Source of the DNA: Pseudomonadota bacterium
Lineage (GTDB): Bacteria > Pseudomonadota > Gammaproteobacteria > Burkholderiales > Burkholderiaceae_B
Assembly (NCBI GenBank): GCA_023388835.1
Contig: JAEWFK010000003.1
Location: 1-54,306 of the forward strand
Direction of reading: 5' to 3'
DNA: 54,306 bases
Positions 16,410 through 25,961 of this stretch are shown in pieces. How positions within the stretch are numbered: the first letter of the stretch is position 1; each line of letters starts with the position of its first letter. The notes under the pieces were generated by a model that made no database searches, was not told where the DNA came from, and worked only from the letters and a program-made list of their open reading frames with translations. A program made the translations under genes and the position numbers.

Positions 16410-17984
16410 GTGAATAAGCTCAACATCGGTACGCGCCTCGCGCTTGGCTTTCTATTGATACTTCTGCTGCTTGCGGTGATCGCCGCGGTCGGCTTCTGGC
16501 GCATCCAGGCCTCGACGGCCATGGCGGAAGAGGTGATTGATCGGCGTTTAACGGCTGAGCGGCTGATTACTCAATGGGGTCGCGAGACCGCGCTGAACGC
16601 AGTGCGGACGCTGGCTGTGGGACAGGGTCTGGATCTCGATACGCGCCGGCAGTTCGAAAAAGCCATCGTGGCCACCGGCGAGAACATACGACGGATACAG
16701 GGCGATTTATCCGCACACATCACGGACCCCGCTGCGCTTCAGCTTTTTGATGCGGCAAAAGGCAGACAGGAGCAGTACGTCGAAAGGCGCGACCATGCCC
16801 TTCGTGCGCAGGCAGCCGGCGACATCCAGACCGCCCACCGATTTTTCGAGACAGAAGCTGAAGGGCTGCTCGACGCATATACCGCCAGCGTAGACGAGCT
16901 CCTGGCTTTGACAAGGGAACACATCGATACGAGAGCACTCATGCTCTATCAGAACAACGACTGGGGGCTTCGCCTGTTGAGCGTTTTGTCCCTCGCGGCG
17001 CTCGCGGCAGGTTTGCTTCTGGCCTTTGCGATTACTCGTTCGATCACCGTACCCCTGCGCCGAGCGGTGGCACTGGCCGGCACCGTATCGAACCGCGACC
17101 TCACCAGCACCATCGACGTGCGAGGGACGGACGAGACGAGCCAGCTGTTGCAAGCGCTCAAGCAGATGAACGACAACCTAATGGAAGTCGTTGCGGACGT
17201 ACGCGGAGGCGCCGGCTCCATCGCCAGCGCGGCCAGCCAGATCGCCGCAGGCAACGTTGACCTGTCTTCCCGCACAGAGGAGCAGGCAAGCTCTTTGGCA
17301 GAAACAGCCGCCACGATGGAACAGCTGACTGCCACGGTGCGGCGCAACGCCGAACATGCTCAAACCGCCAGTGGCCTGGCGCTGTCGGCCGCCGAAGTGG
17401 CCGTAAAAAGCAGCGAAGTCGTCGCCAAGGTGGTTGATACCATGGGCGCGATCAATGATTCATCCAGACAAGTGGTGGATATCATCAGTGTGATTGACGC
17501 CATTGCTTTCCAGACCAACATACTGGCTCTGAACGCAGCGGTAGAGGCCGCCCGTGCCGGCGAACAGGGTCGCGGCTTTGCGGTGGTCGCGAGCGAGGTC
17601 AGGGCCTTGGCTCAACGCAGCGCCTCGGCGGCTAAAGAGATCAAGACCTTGATCGACGCGTCCGTCGCCACGGCCGGGGAAGGCAACCAGCTTGTGACCG
17701 AGGCAGGCGCTCGGATGGCGGAAACCGTGAGCAGCGTTGAGCGGGTCACACATATCATGAGCGAAATCACTGCAGCCAGCCAAGAGCAAAGCGTGGGCAT
17801 TGAGCAAGTGAATCAGGCGGTGTCCCAGATGGATCAGGTGACTCAGCAGAATGCCGCGCTCGTGGAGGAAGCGGCTGCGGCAGCCGACAGCCTGCGCGAT
17901 CAATCTTCAGTGCTGGCCCGGCTGGTCGCGACATTCAGATTAGACGAAGCGGCTACTCGGCCGGCGTTGAAAATAGCCCAGTAG
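16410..17984 (+). CDS. Methyl-accepting chemotaxis protein
   Basis: 524 aa transmembrane chemoreceptor that signals through CheA/CheW to the flagellar motor. TM1 is at about residues 10-32, a periplasmic four-helix-bundle sensor spans about 35-180, TM2 about 185-205, then a HAMP domain and the cytoplasmic coiled coil. Its tip (AIAFQTNILALNAAVEAARA, then GRGFAVVASEVRALA) is the near-invariant CheA/CheW contact. Methylation helices appear around EEQASSLAETAATMEQL. The C-terminus lacks a CheR-binding NWETF-like pentapeptide. The start is taken as GTG at 16410 with AGGA 7 bases upstream; a TTG at 16374 is less convincing. The ligand is unknown, and no che or fli genes are in the window. Confidence 0.93.
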   Translation: MNKLNIGTRLALGFLLILLLLAVIAAVGFWRIQASTAMAEEVIDRRLTAERLITQWGRETALNAVRTLAVGQGLDLDTRRQFEKAIVATGENIRRIQGDLSAHITDPAALQLFDAAKGRQEQYVERRDHALRAQAAGDIQTAHRFFETEAEGLLDAYTASVDELLALTREHIDTRALMLYQNNDWGLRLLSVLSLAALAAGLLLAFAITRSITVPLRRAVALAGTVSNRDLTSTIDVRGTDETSQLLQALKQMNDNLMEVVADVRGGAGSIASAASQIAAGNVDLSSRTEEQASSLAETAATMEQLTATVRRNAEHAQTASGLALSAAEVAVKSSEVVAKVVDTMGAINDSSRQVVDIISVIDAIAFQTNILALNAAVEAARAGEQGRGFAVVASEVRALAQRSASAAKEIKTLIDASVATAGEGNQLVTEAGARMAETVSSVERVTHIMSEITAASQEQSVGIEQVNQAVSQMDQVTQQNAALVEEAAAAADSLRDQSSVLARLVATFRLDEAATRPALKIAQ

Positions 17985-18031
17985 AAACAGAGTCTACCGG
18001 GCTCTATCAACAACACCTGGCAAAGCAGGCT

Positions 18032-18523
18032 TTAGAACGGGATGTCGTCGTCCATATCGGCGAGATTGCTGGGCTCTTGTGCGGCAGGACGCTGTTGTTG
18101 CGCGGGGGCGGGGCGCTGCTGCTGCGGCGCGCGGGAAGGCGCGGGCGATTGATTGAAATCGCCACCGCCGCCACCGATGTCATCGCCCCGGCCACCGAGC
18201 ATCTGCATCTGGTCGGCGACGATTTCGGTGGAATAGCGGTCTTGCCCGGTTTCCTTGTCTTGCCATTTGCGGGTCTTCAGACGGCCTTCCACATAGACGG
18301 AGCGGCCCTTGCGCAGGTATTCGCCCGCGATTTCAGCCAGGCGGTTGTAGAAGACAACGCGGTGCCATTCGGTTTCTTCGCGGCGTTCACCGCTGTTGCG
18401 GTCTTTCCACTGCGACGTGGTGGCAATGGAAACATTGCAGATTGCCGAGCCTTCCGGGCTATAGCGGACTTCGGGATCCCTGCCGAGGTTGCCGACGAGA
18501 ATGACTTTGTTGACGGAGGCCAT
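18032..18523 (-). CDS. ssb: Single-stranded DNA-binding protein
   Basis: 163 aa. The N-terminal OB fold (MASVNKVILVGNLGRDPEVR, then the ETEWHRVVFYNRLAEI region) forms the tetramer that coats single-stranded DNA in replication, recombination and repair. A Gly/Gln/Pro-rich linker follows, with repeated QQRPAPAQQQ, and the acidic tip DMDDDIPF that recruits partner proteins. It is downstream of the MFS gene, but a 224-bp gap suggests its own promoter. ssb lying close to uvrA, here separated only by the MFS gene, is a familiar arrangement in proteobacteria. I found no CTGT-N8-ACAG LexA box in front of it. Confidence 0.98.
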   Translation of the reverse strand: MASVNKVILVGNLGRDPEVRYSPEGSAICNVSIATTSQWKDRNSGERREETEWHRVVFYNRLAEIAGEYLRKGRSVYVEGRLKTRKWQDKETGQDRYSTEIVADQMQMLGGRGDDIGGGGGDFNQSPAPSRAPQQQRPAPAQQQRPAAQEPSNLADMDDDIPF

Positions 18524-18747
18524 GTTTATACCTGTATGTGTGTGGTGGATCTGTGATGATTATCGTGCATACCGACGCCTTGTGGCGCTCTTGCACGGAC
18601 TACTACGAAGTGACACGCGAGTCTCTTCGCTGCGCCCCGGCGGCCATTGCCACGCAACAGCGCCGCGACGCCGCCCTACGCCGGCAAATGGGCGATCTCG
18701 GGGAAGGCAGGTTCGCCGCCTGGGGGGCACCCGGCGCCGGCCGCCGC

Positions 18748-19992
18748 TCAGTTCGGCGCGTGACGGCGGTCTTCCGGCGAGGCATGCGCCATGCCGGGTT
18801 GCCGCATGCCTCGCGCCGTCAGCAGCCATAAGGCCGCCAGCACCGCGGATACCCAAAAAACATGCGGTCCCTGATCACGGCTCGCCATGACACCGCCCAT
18901 GACCCCGCCAAGGAAAACGCCCAGGGATTGCGAGGTATTGTAGAAGCCCAGCGCCAAGCCCTTGAAGGCCGGCGGCGCCACGCGGGACACGAGCGAAGGC
19001 TGCAGGGCTTCGAGCACATTGAACGCCACGAAAAACAACACCAGCAACGCGAAGATAGCGGAAAAGGAGGCGGTGAACCACGGCATGAGGGCCAGCACTA
19101 CCGCCATGCCTAACACGCAGGCTTCGAGTGCGCGTTTGTGCAGGCGGCGCGTCTCGGTATAGAAGACGGCGGGCACCATAGCTACGAAGGAAAGGGAGAT
19201 GACAGGCAGGTAGACCTTCCAGAGACTGCCGGAATCGTAGCCGCCCAGCTGCGCCAACAGACCCGGCATGACAATGAACAGCGCCATGAGCACGCAGTGC
19301 AGCACGAAGACGCCGAAATTCAAGCGCAGCAGATCGGCATGGGCCAGCACGTCGCGCGCGCGCGCCTGGATGATGTCCTCTTCCTGCCGAGGCACGGACG
19401 GTACGGCGAACGCGGCGATCAACAGGCAGACGAAGCCCAGAAGGCTGATCGCCCAGAACAGCCCTGATAGCCCGAAGGCGCCGACGATCATGGGCGACAG
19501 CACGAGCGACGCCGCAAAGGACAGACCGATCGACGCCCCCACCATGGCCATGGCCCGGGTGCGGACTTCCGGACGGGTGGCGTCGGCCACCCATGCAGTG
19601 ATCGCTGCCGACACCGCGCCCAGCCCCTGCAAGATACGCCCGGCAATGATCCAGTTCACATTCTCCGCCAACGCACACACGACGCCGCCGACCACGAAGA
19701 GCACCATGCCGGCGACGATGACCGCCCGCCGGCCGTAGCGATCGGAAGCCATGCCCAGCGGAATCTGCATGATGGCCTGCGTCAGGCCATAGGCGCCCAG
19801 GGCCAGGCCGACACGCGTGGCATCGTTCCCGCCTGGTATGGCTTGGGCGGCAACGGCAAACACGGGCGTAAGCAAGAAGAGCCCGAGCATGCGGGACGCG
19901 AACAGCAGCGCCAGCATGATGCCGGCCTTGCGCTCGGTGGGCGTCAATTTGAGGCGTGGGGGTTTGTCGGCGCTGGCGGCTGCCTTGGTCAT
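18748..19992 (-). CDS. Major facilitator superfamily transporter
   Basis: 414 aa inner-membrane secondary transporter with about 12 predicted helices. The loop motif between helices 2 and 3, GMASDRYGRRAV, is the classic MFS motif A, and an AFYNTSQ-like block with the sequence LGFYNTSQSLGVFLGGVMGG lies in the C-terminal half. The type resembles drug/proton antiporters of the YajR/EmrD kind, but the substrate cannot be told. The ATG at 19992 (MTKAAASADKPP) is chosen; the longer frame to 20067 overlaps the uvrA promoter region. It is divergent from uvrA across 83 bp. Confidence 0.9.
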   Translation of the reverse strand: MTKAAASADKPPRLKLTPTERKAGIMLALLFASRMLGLFLLTPVFAVAAQAIPGGNDATRVGLALGAYGLTQAIMQIPLGMASDRYGRRAVIVAGMVLFVVGGVVCALAENVNWIIAGRILQGLGAVSAAITAWVADATRPEVRTRAMAMVGASIGLSFAASLVLSPMIVGAFGLSGLFWAISLLGFVCLLIAAFAVPSVPRQEEDIIQARARDVLAHADLLRLNFGVFVLHCVLMALFIVMPGLLAQLGGYDSGSLWKVYLPVISLSFVAMVPAVFYTETRRLHKRALEACVLGMAVVLALMPWFTASFSAIFALLVLFFVAFNVLEALQPSLVSRVAPPAFKGLALGFYNTSQSLGVFLGGVMGGVMASRDQGPHVFWVSAVLAALWLLTARGMRQPGMAHASPEDRRHAPN

Positions 19993-20075
19993 GAAGACAA
20001 TCTCTCGGATTCTGAAAACTGCACTGCGCGCTATAGTAGCAAGTTGGCCATAGGTAAACGTAGGCATAGCACTGG

Positions 20076-22922
20076 ATGGAAGCCATTCGCATTCGTGGCG
20101 CGCGCACGCACAACCTGAAGAACGTCTCCATCGACCTGCCCCGGCACAAGCTGGTGGTGGTCACGGGGCTCTCGGGCTCGGGGAAATCATCGCTGGCGTT
20201 CGACACGCTTTATGCCGAAGGGCAGCGCCGGTATGTGGAGAGCCTCTCGGCCTACGCCCGGCAGTTCCTGCAGTTGATGAGCAAACCCGACGTGGATCTG
20301 ATCGAAGGGCTTTCCCCGGCCATTTCGATCGAACAGAAATCGGCCGGCCACAACCCGCGATCCACCGTGGGCACCATCACGGAAATCCACGATTACCTGC
20401 GCTTATTGTACGCACGCGTCGGCACGCCTTATTGCCCGCTGCACGGCCTGCCTCTGCAGGCGCAAAGCGTGGCGCAGATGGTCGACGGCGTGCTCAGTTG
20501 GGCACCCGAGAGCCGCCTGGCCATTCTGGCGCCGCTGGCACGCGCGCGCAAGGGCAGCTTCGAAGACGAACTGGCCGGTTTGCAGGCCCAGGGCTACGTG
20601 CGGCTGCGTGTCGACGGACAGATGATGGCCATTGAAGAAGTGCCGGCATTGAAGAAGACCGAGAAACACGACATCGACGTCGTCGTGGACCGGCTGCGGA
20701 TCCGGCCTGATGCCAAGCAGCGCCTGAGTGAAAGCTTCGAAACCGCCCTGCGCCTGGCCGATGGCCGCGCCATCGCGCTGGACATGGATTCCGACAGGGA
20801 GCACCCCTTCTCCAGCCATTACGCCTGTCCCGTCTGCCACCACAGCCTGACTGAAATGGAGCCGCGGCTCTTCAGCTTCAACAATCCCGCCGGCGCATGT
20901 CCAAGCTGCGACGGCCTGGGTTGCGTGGAAATCTTCGACCCACGCCGCATCGTCGCCTTTCCCGAACTCAGTCTGGCAAGCGGCGCCATCGCAGGCTGGG
21001 ACCGCCGTAACGCGTTTACCCACACCCTGCTCACCAGCCTGGCGGCGCATTACGAATTCGACCTGGACACGCCCTTCGAAGCGCTGCCGGAAGAAATCCG
21101 GCAGCGGGTGTTGTATGGCTCAGGCGAGGAAAGCATTCCGTTTCTTTACATCAATGAGAAGGGCCGCAGCACCGTCAAGAAACACCCCTTCGAAGGCGTG
21201 ATTCCCAACCTGGAACGGCGCTGGCGGGAAACGGATTCCAGCGCGGTGCGCGAGGAACTCGGAAAGCTGCGTCATAGCCAGATCTGTCCCGAATGCAATG
21301 GGTCGCGGCTGCGCACCGAGGCCCGTCACGTTCTGCTGGGAGACGAACCGGGAGAGCAGGAACGCCGGGGCCGCCCCATCTATGAAGTCGAAGCACTGTC
21401 GCTGCAGGCCTGCCTGGACTGGTTCGAGAAGCTGGAACTGCAGGGCGCCCGCAAGGAAGTGGCGGAACGCATCATCCGCGAGATCGTCGCGCGCTTGAGC
21501 TTCCTGAATAATGTGGGGCTGAATTATCTGTCGCTGGATCGCAGCGCCGACACGATCTCCGGCGGCGAAGCCCAGCGCATCCGCCTTGCGAGCCAGATCG
21601 GTTCCGGGCTCACCGGCGTCATGTACGTGCTCGATGAACCTTCCATCGGGCTGCACCAGCGGGACAACGACAGGCTGATCCAGACGCTGCGGCATCTGCG
21701 CGACCTGGGCAACAGCGTGATCGTGGTGGAACACGACGAGGACATGATCCGCTCGGCCGACTATGTGCTGGACATGGGGCCGGGCGCAGGCGAACACGGC
21801 GGCGTCGCCGTGGCCGCCGGCACACCGGAAGACATCGCCGCCGATCCCCATTCACTGACCGGCCAGTACCTGAGCGGCGCCCGCCGCATCGAGATCCCGC
21901 CCCGCAAGCCTCTGGCAGACGACCAGCCCTGGCTGGAACTCAAGGGCGCACGGGGCAACAACCTGCAGTCGGTCGATCTGGCCATACCGGCGGGACATTT
22001 CGTGTGCATCACCGGGGTGTCGGGCTCGGGAAAATCCACTCTTGTCAATGACACGCTCGCCACGGCGGTGTCACGCGCACTGCACCGCGCCCACGCGGAA
22101 CCGGCGCCTCACGACAGCCTGGAAGGTCTATCCAACTTCGACAAGATCATCACGGTGGATCAAAGCCCCATCGGGCGCACGCCGCGCAGCAATCCCGCCA
22201 CCTACACCGGCATGTTCACGCCCATCCGCGAGCTGTTCGCCGGCGTTCCTGAAGCCCGCACGCGCGGCTACGACCCAGGGCGCTTTTCCTTCAATGTCAA
22301 AGGCGGACGCTGCGAGGCCTGCCAGGGCGACGGTGTGGTGAAGGTCGAGATGCACTTCCTTCCCGACATGTATGTGGACTGCGATGTCTGCAGCGGCAAG
22401 CGCTACAACCGTGAAACGCTCGAGATTCGCTATCGCGGGCGCAACATCAGCGAAGTGCTGGACCTGACGGTGGAACAGGCGCTGGGCTACTTCAGCTCGG
22501 TGCCCACGATCGCCCGCAAGCTCACGACGCTGATGGACGTCGGCCTGTCCTATCTTCGATTGGGGCAAAGCGCCACCACGCTGTCGGGCGGGGAAGCGCA
22601 GCGAGTGAAGCTGTCTCAGGAACTTTCCCGGCGCAGTACCGGGCGCACCCTGTATATTCTGGACGAACCCACGACCGGGCTTCACTTCCAGGACATCGCC
22701 CTGCTGCTGGAGGTCTTGCGCAAGCTGGTGGCGGCGGGCAACACCGTGGTCGTGATCGAGCACAATCTGGACGTCATCAAGACGGCGGACTGGGTGGTGG
22801 ACATGGGGCCGGAAGGGGGCAGCGGCGGCGGCCGCATCGTCGCCCAGGGCACGCCGGAAGACATTGCCGCGAGCCCGGAAAGCCACACCGGTCACTATCT
22901 CGCTGCTCTGCTCAAGCGCTGA
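20076..22922 (+). CDS. uvrA: UvrABC excinuclease subunit A
   Basis: 948 aa ATPase that finds bulky DNA lesions and loads UvrB for nucleotide excision repair. Two ABC modules are visible: Walker A GLSGSGKSSLAFDTLY near residue 32 with its signature SGGEAQRIRLASQIGSGLTG and VLDEPSIGLHQRD, and a second GVSGSGKSTLVNDTL with LSGGEAQRVKLSQELSRRS and ILDEPTTGLHFQD. Zinc sites appear as CPVCHH with CPSCDGLG, and CEACQGDG with CDVCSGKR. Length is normal. The ATG at 20076 fits the family start (MEAIRIRGARTHNLKN); the ribosome site is weak. No clear LexA box is present upstream, so SOS control is not supported by eye. Confidence 0.99.
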   Translation: MEAIRIRGARTHNLKNVSIDLPRHKLVVVTGLSGSGKSSLAFDTLYAEGQRRYVESLSAYARQFLQLMSKPDVDLIEGLSPAISIEQKSAGHNPRSTVGTITEIHDYLRLLYARVGTPYCPLHGLPLQAQSVAQMVDGVLSWAPESRLAILAPLARARKGSFEDELAGLQAQGYVRLRVDGQMMAIEEVPALKKTEKHDIDVVVDRLRIRPDAKQRLSESFETALRLADGRAIALDMDSDREHPFSSHYACPVCHHSLTEMEPRLFSFNNPAGACPSCDGLGCVEIFDPRRIVAFPELSLASGAIAGWDRRNAFTHTLLTSLAAHYEFDLDTPFEALPEEIRQRVLYGSGEESIPFLYINEKGRSTVKKHPFEGVIPNLERRWRETDSSAVREELGKLRHSQICPECNGSRLRTEARHVLLGDEPGEQERRGRPIYEVEALSLQACLDWFEKLELQGARKEVAERIIREIVARLSFLNNVGLNYLSLDRSADTISGGEAQRIRLASQIGSGLTGVMYVLDEPSIGLHQRDNDRLIQTLRHLRDLGNSVIVVEHDEDMIRSADYVLDMGPGAGEHGGVAVAAGTPEDIAADPHSLTGQYLSGARRIEIPPRKPLADDQPWLELKGARGNNLQSVDLAIPAGHFVCITGVSGSGKSTLVNDTLATAVSRALHRAHAEPAPHDSLEGLSNFDKIITVDQSPIGRTPRSNPATYTGMFTPIRELFAGVPEARTRGYDPGRFSFNVKGGRCEACQGDGVVKVEMHFLPDMYVDCDVCSGKRYNRETLEIRYRGRNISEVLDLTVEQALGYFSSVPTIARKLTTLMDVGLSYLRLGQSATTLSGGEAQRVKLSQELSRRSTGRTLYILDEPTTGLHFQDIALLLEVLRKLVAAGNTVVVIEHNLDVIKTADWVVDMGPEGGSGGGRIVAQGTPEDIAASPESHTGHYLAALLKR

Positions 22923-22993
22923 ACTTTCAGGCCATGATTTTCCGCAAAGTGAAAAATCGCGGCGTGGACCCTCTCAGCGCCGGCGCTGATCAA

Positions 22994-24118
22994 TCACATC
23001 ACGAAAAGGTTGCGGTGCTCGCTGATGGCGTAGCGATCAGTCATGCCGGCGATGTAATCAGCGATTGCCCTGGCCTGTTGGATGGGGTCGTCGCGCAGGT
23101 AGTCCTGGGCCAGCAGATGCGGCTCTTCGTGAAACGCCAGGAACAGCTCCCGTACGATGCGGCGTGCCTTGCGCGTCATGCGCATGACGCGGGCATGGCG
23201 ATAGAGATTGCGCATCAGAAAGCGCTTGAGCTCATCGGCTTCGCGGCGCACTTCGGGCGAAAACGCCGCCAGCGCGGGGGCCCCTCGCACGTCGTCGACT
23301 GACTTCGGCTTGAGCTCCCCCAGGCGCCCCTGCGTGGTCTCGGTCAGGTCGATGACCAGGGTATTGATCATGCTGCGGATGATCTCGCCCACCAGCCGGC
23401 GCCGCTCGAGGTTGGGGTGGCGACGCATGACCGCCTCGTGGTGCCGCGCGAAGATGCCGACTTCCAGCAACTGGTCGACGCTCAACAGCCCGGAACGGAT
23501 GCCGTCGTCGATGTCATGATTGTTGTAGGCGATCTCGTCCGCCAGATTGGCGATCTGGGCTTCCAGTGAAGGCTGACGGCGCTCGATGAACCGGCGCCCG
23601 ACGTCACCCAGCTGCGAGGCGTGGCGCACCGAGCAGTGCTTGAGTATGCCCTCGCGTGTCTCGTAGCAGAGATTCAGGCCATCGAACTCTGCATAGCGCT
23701 CTTCGAGTTCATCCACCACGCGCAGACTTTGCAGATTGTGTTCGAAGCCGCCGGCTTCAGGCGCGAATTCCCGCATGCTGGCGTTGAGCTCATCCTGCCC
23801 GGCGTGCCCGAAGGGCGTGTGACCCAGATCGTGGGCCAGTGAAATGGCCTCGATCAGGTCTTCGTGCAGGCCCAAGTTGCGGGCCAGCGTGCGCGCGATC
23901 TGGGCGACTTCGATACTGTGGGTGAGCCGTGTGCGGAAGAGGTCGCCTTCGTGATTGATGAACACCTGGGTCTTGTATTCCAGCAGGCGGAAGGCATTGC
24001 AGTGGATGATCCGATCGCGGTCGCGCTGGAAATGGTTGCGCCCTTGAGGCGGAGCTTCGGCATGGCGGCGTCCCAGGCTGCTCTCAGGGTCGCAAGCGTA
24101 AGGCGCGAGTTCCCTCAT
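22994..24118 (-). CDS. dgt: Deoxyguanosinetriphosphate triphosphohydrolase-like protein (HD domain)
   Basis: 374 aa metal-dependent dNTPase that removes triphosphate from deoxynucleotides, of the short type II dGTPase-like family. HD-domain residues are visible: RTRLTHSIEVAQIART (first His), AISLAHDLGHTPFGHAGQDE (His-Asp), and a later NNHDIDDG with the distal Asp. The ATG at 24118 is used because family members begin with a similar MRELAPYA stretch; the longer frame overlaps aroB. It lies 4 bp after the aroB stop, so aroK-aroB-dgt form a tight operon, a common order in beta-proteobacteria. Confidence 0.93.
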   Translation of the reverse strand: MRELAPYACDPESSLGRRHAEAPPQGRNHFQRDRDRIIHCNAFRLLEYKTQVFINHEGDLFRTRLTHSIEVAQIARTLARNLGLHEDLIEAISLAHDLGHTPFGHAGQDELNASMREFAPEAGGFEHNLQSLRVVDELEERYAEFDGLNLCYETREGILKHCSVRHASQLGDVGRRFIERRQPSLEAQIANLADEIAYNNHDIDDGIRSGLLSVDQLLEVGIFARHHEAVMRRHPNLERRRLVGEIIRSMINTLVIDLTETTQGRLGELKPKSVDDVRGAPALAAFSPEVRREADELKRFLMRNLYRHARVMRMTRKARRIVRELFLAFHEEPHLLAQDYLRDDPIQQARAIADYIAGMTDRYAISEHRNLFVM

Positions 24119-24122
24119 GAGC

Positions 24123-25214
24123 TTAGCTCCGCACTTCCGACGCCACCGTGCGCGCCAGCACGGGCTCGACGGCGGCCGGGGCGACATCGCGGCATTCGGC
24201 TTCTCCGATTCGCGGCAAGACGATAAAACGAAGCGTACCGCCTTCCGCCTTCTTGTCGTGGCCCATGAGTTCGATCCAGCGCGCGGTGCCAAGATCCGGC
24301 GCCTCTACCGGGCAGCCTATGGCTGCCACGACGCGGCGCACACGCGCGACGTCTTCCTGCGGCAAGCCCAACAAGTCGGCTGAAAGCTCCGCCGCCTGGA
24401 CCATGCCGCAACCGACGGCCTCGCCATGCAGCCATTCCCCATAACCTAAGCCGGACTCAATGGCATGGCCAAAGGTGTGTCCCAGATTCAAGATGGCGCG
24501 CAAACCGCTTTCCCGCTCATCGAGCGATACCACACGGGCCTTGAGCTCGCATGAGCGGCGGATGGCGTAAGCGACGGCTTCTGGTTCCAGCGCGCGCAGC
24601 GCAGCGGCGTTGGCTTCACACCAGTCGAAAAACGGCGCGTCTGCGATCAGACCGTATTTCACGACTTCTGCCAAGCCGGCAGAGACTTCGCGCGGCGGGA
24701 GCGTGTCGAGCACCTGCGGATCGATCTCAACGGAAATCGGCTGGTGAAACGCGCCGATCATGTTCTTGCCCAAGGGGTGGTTGATGGCGGTCTTGCCCCC
24801 GACCGAAGAGTCGACCTGTGACAACAAGGTGGTGGGAACCTGGACAAAGCGAATTCCGCGCATGTAGCACGCTGCCGCGAAGCCGGCCATGTCACCGACG
24901 ACGCCGCCCCCCACGGCGACGAGCACCGCCTTACGATCCAGCCCCTTTTGTAACAAGGCATCAAAGATCATGTTGAGCGATTGCCAGTTCTTATGCCCTT
25001 CACCGTCTGGCAGGACGACTTCCGTCAGCGGCTTGCCGGCGCGCGCGAGCGACGCGCGTATACGGTCGCCATAGATGCGCAGAATGGTCGGGTTGCTGAC
25101 CAGGGCAATGGCCGTGGCATCGGTCGGTATAGATTCCGAAAGCCTGTCGAGCCGGCCGTCCTCGATATGGATGGGGTAGTCCCCGCCCGGGGTACTCACG
25201 CGCACAATGGTCAT
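24123..25214 (-). CDS. aroB: 3-dehydroquinate synthase
   Basis: 363 aa NAD- and metal-dependent enzyme converting DAHP to 3-dehydroquinate, step two of the shikimate pathway. Visible blocks are PDGEGHKNWQSLNMIFD, the NAD-binding loop AVGGGVVGDMAGFAAACYM, PTTLLSQVDSSVGGKTAIN with the conserved active-site Lys, KNMIGAFHQP, and the metal-binding NLGHTFGHAIESG with two His. Its ATG overlaps the aroK stop by 4 bp (ATGA), a sign of translational coupling. Length is normal. dgt follows after 4 bp. Confidence 0.98.
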   Translation of the reverse strand: MTIVRVSTPGGDYPIHIEDGRLDRLSESIPTDATAIALVSNPTILRIYGDRIRASLARAGKPLTEVVLPDGEGHKNWQSLNMIFDALLQKGLDRKAVLVAVGGGVVGDMAGFAAACYMRGIRFVQVPTTLLSQVDSSVGGKTAINHPLGKNMIGAFHQPISVEIDPQVLDTLPPREVSAGLAEVVKYGLIADAPFFDWCEANAAALRALEPEAVAYAIRRSCELKARVVSLDERESGLRAILNLGHTFGHAIESGLGYGEWLHGEAVGCGMVQAAELSADLLGLPQEDVARVRRVVAAIGCPVEAPDLGTARWIELMGHDKKAEGGTLRFIVLPRIGEAECRDVAPAAVEPVLARTVASEVRS

Positions 25215-25792
25215 TCTTCCACCTTGAATTCCTGCAACAGCGGCAACAGGGCTCTGACGACTTGCTGTACCGGCATGCTGCCCGTGTCGAAAACGATATT
25301 AGCGACTTCTTCGTATAAAGGTTCGCGCAGCGCCACCAGCTCGCGGATGCGGGACTGCGGGTCGGCGGTCTGCAGCAAGGGGCGGTTGCGGTCCCGGGCC
25401 ACGCGCCGATAGAGCTCCTCGGGACGGGCGCGCAGGTAGACCACAACGCCGCGCGATCGCAGGCAGCGGCGGTTCTCGGAAGCCAGCACGGCGCCCCCGC
25501 CCGTCGCCAGGACGACGTCACGCCGCGCGGAGCAATCATCCAGCACGGACTGTTCGCGCTTGCGGAACCCCTCTTCACCTTCAATGTCGAAGATGTGAGC
25601 GACCCGCACGCCGCAGCGGTCTTCGATCTCATGGTCGAGATCCAGGAAATCGCGGCCCAGGACACGCGCCAGACCCCGGCCGATGGTGGTCTTGCCCGCG
25701 CCCATCATGCCCACAAGGAAAATGGGTCTGTGGTAAGGCAGCGACACAACGGGCAGGCTTTCTTCCGTTTCAGTGGGCAGGTCTGTGCGCAT
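25211..25792 (-). CDS. aroK: Shikimate kinase
   Basis: 193 aa (from the ATG at 25792) nucleoside-monophosphate-kinase-fold enzyme that phosphorylates shikimate. Visible are the P-loop LVGMMGAGKTTIGRGLA, the shikimate-binding FLDLDHEIEDRCG, ATGGGAVL, and the lid Arg region DRNRPLLQT. The frame extends to a TTG at 25846, but ATG fits the family better; an N-terminal extension of about 20 residues before the P-loop remains and is slightly longer than in E. coli. It is divergent from mrcA across 169 bp. In many gamma- and beta-proteobacteria pilMNOPQ lies between mrcA and aroK; it is absent here. Confidence 0.97.
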   Translation of the reverse strand: MRTDLPTETEESLPVVSLPYHRPIFLVGMMGAGKTTIGRGLARVLGRDFLDLDHEIEDRCGVRVAHIFDIEGEEGFRKREQSVLDDCSARRDVVLATGGGAVLASENRRCLRSRGVVVYLRARPEELYRRVARDRNRPLLQTADPQSRIRELVALREPLYEEVANIVFDTGSMPVQQVVRALLPLLQEFKVEE

Positions 25793-25961
25793 GAGGTCCG
25801 TACTATCCAGCGGGAATCGCCTTTGTTCAAGTGATCGAGCAGTCAATTGTGTATTATCACCTGCTTACGGCTACCGAATCCGTTTTTACCGCATTATCCG
25901 GTTACATAAAGCCTCTGCCCCCCTCAAGTACCGGCCGGCGTAAGACTTAAAATCGCCCCTG

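Noticed and set aside
17985..18031. Small AGAG/CTCT hairpin between the receptor and ssb genes as a terminator
   Set aside because: The stem is only 4 bp and tails are weak on both strands.
19993..20075. A LexA/SOS box before uvrA
   Set aside because: No CTGT-N8-ACAG or close variant is present in the divergent region, nor in front of ssb.
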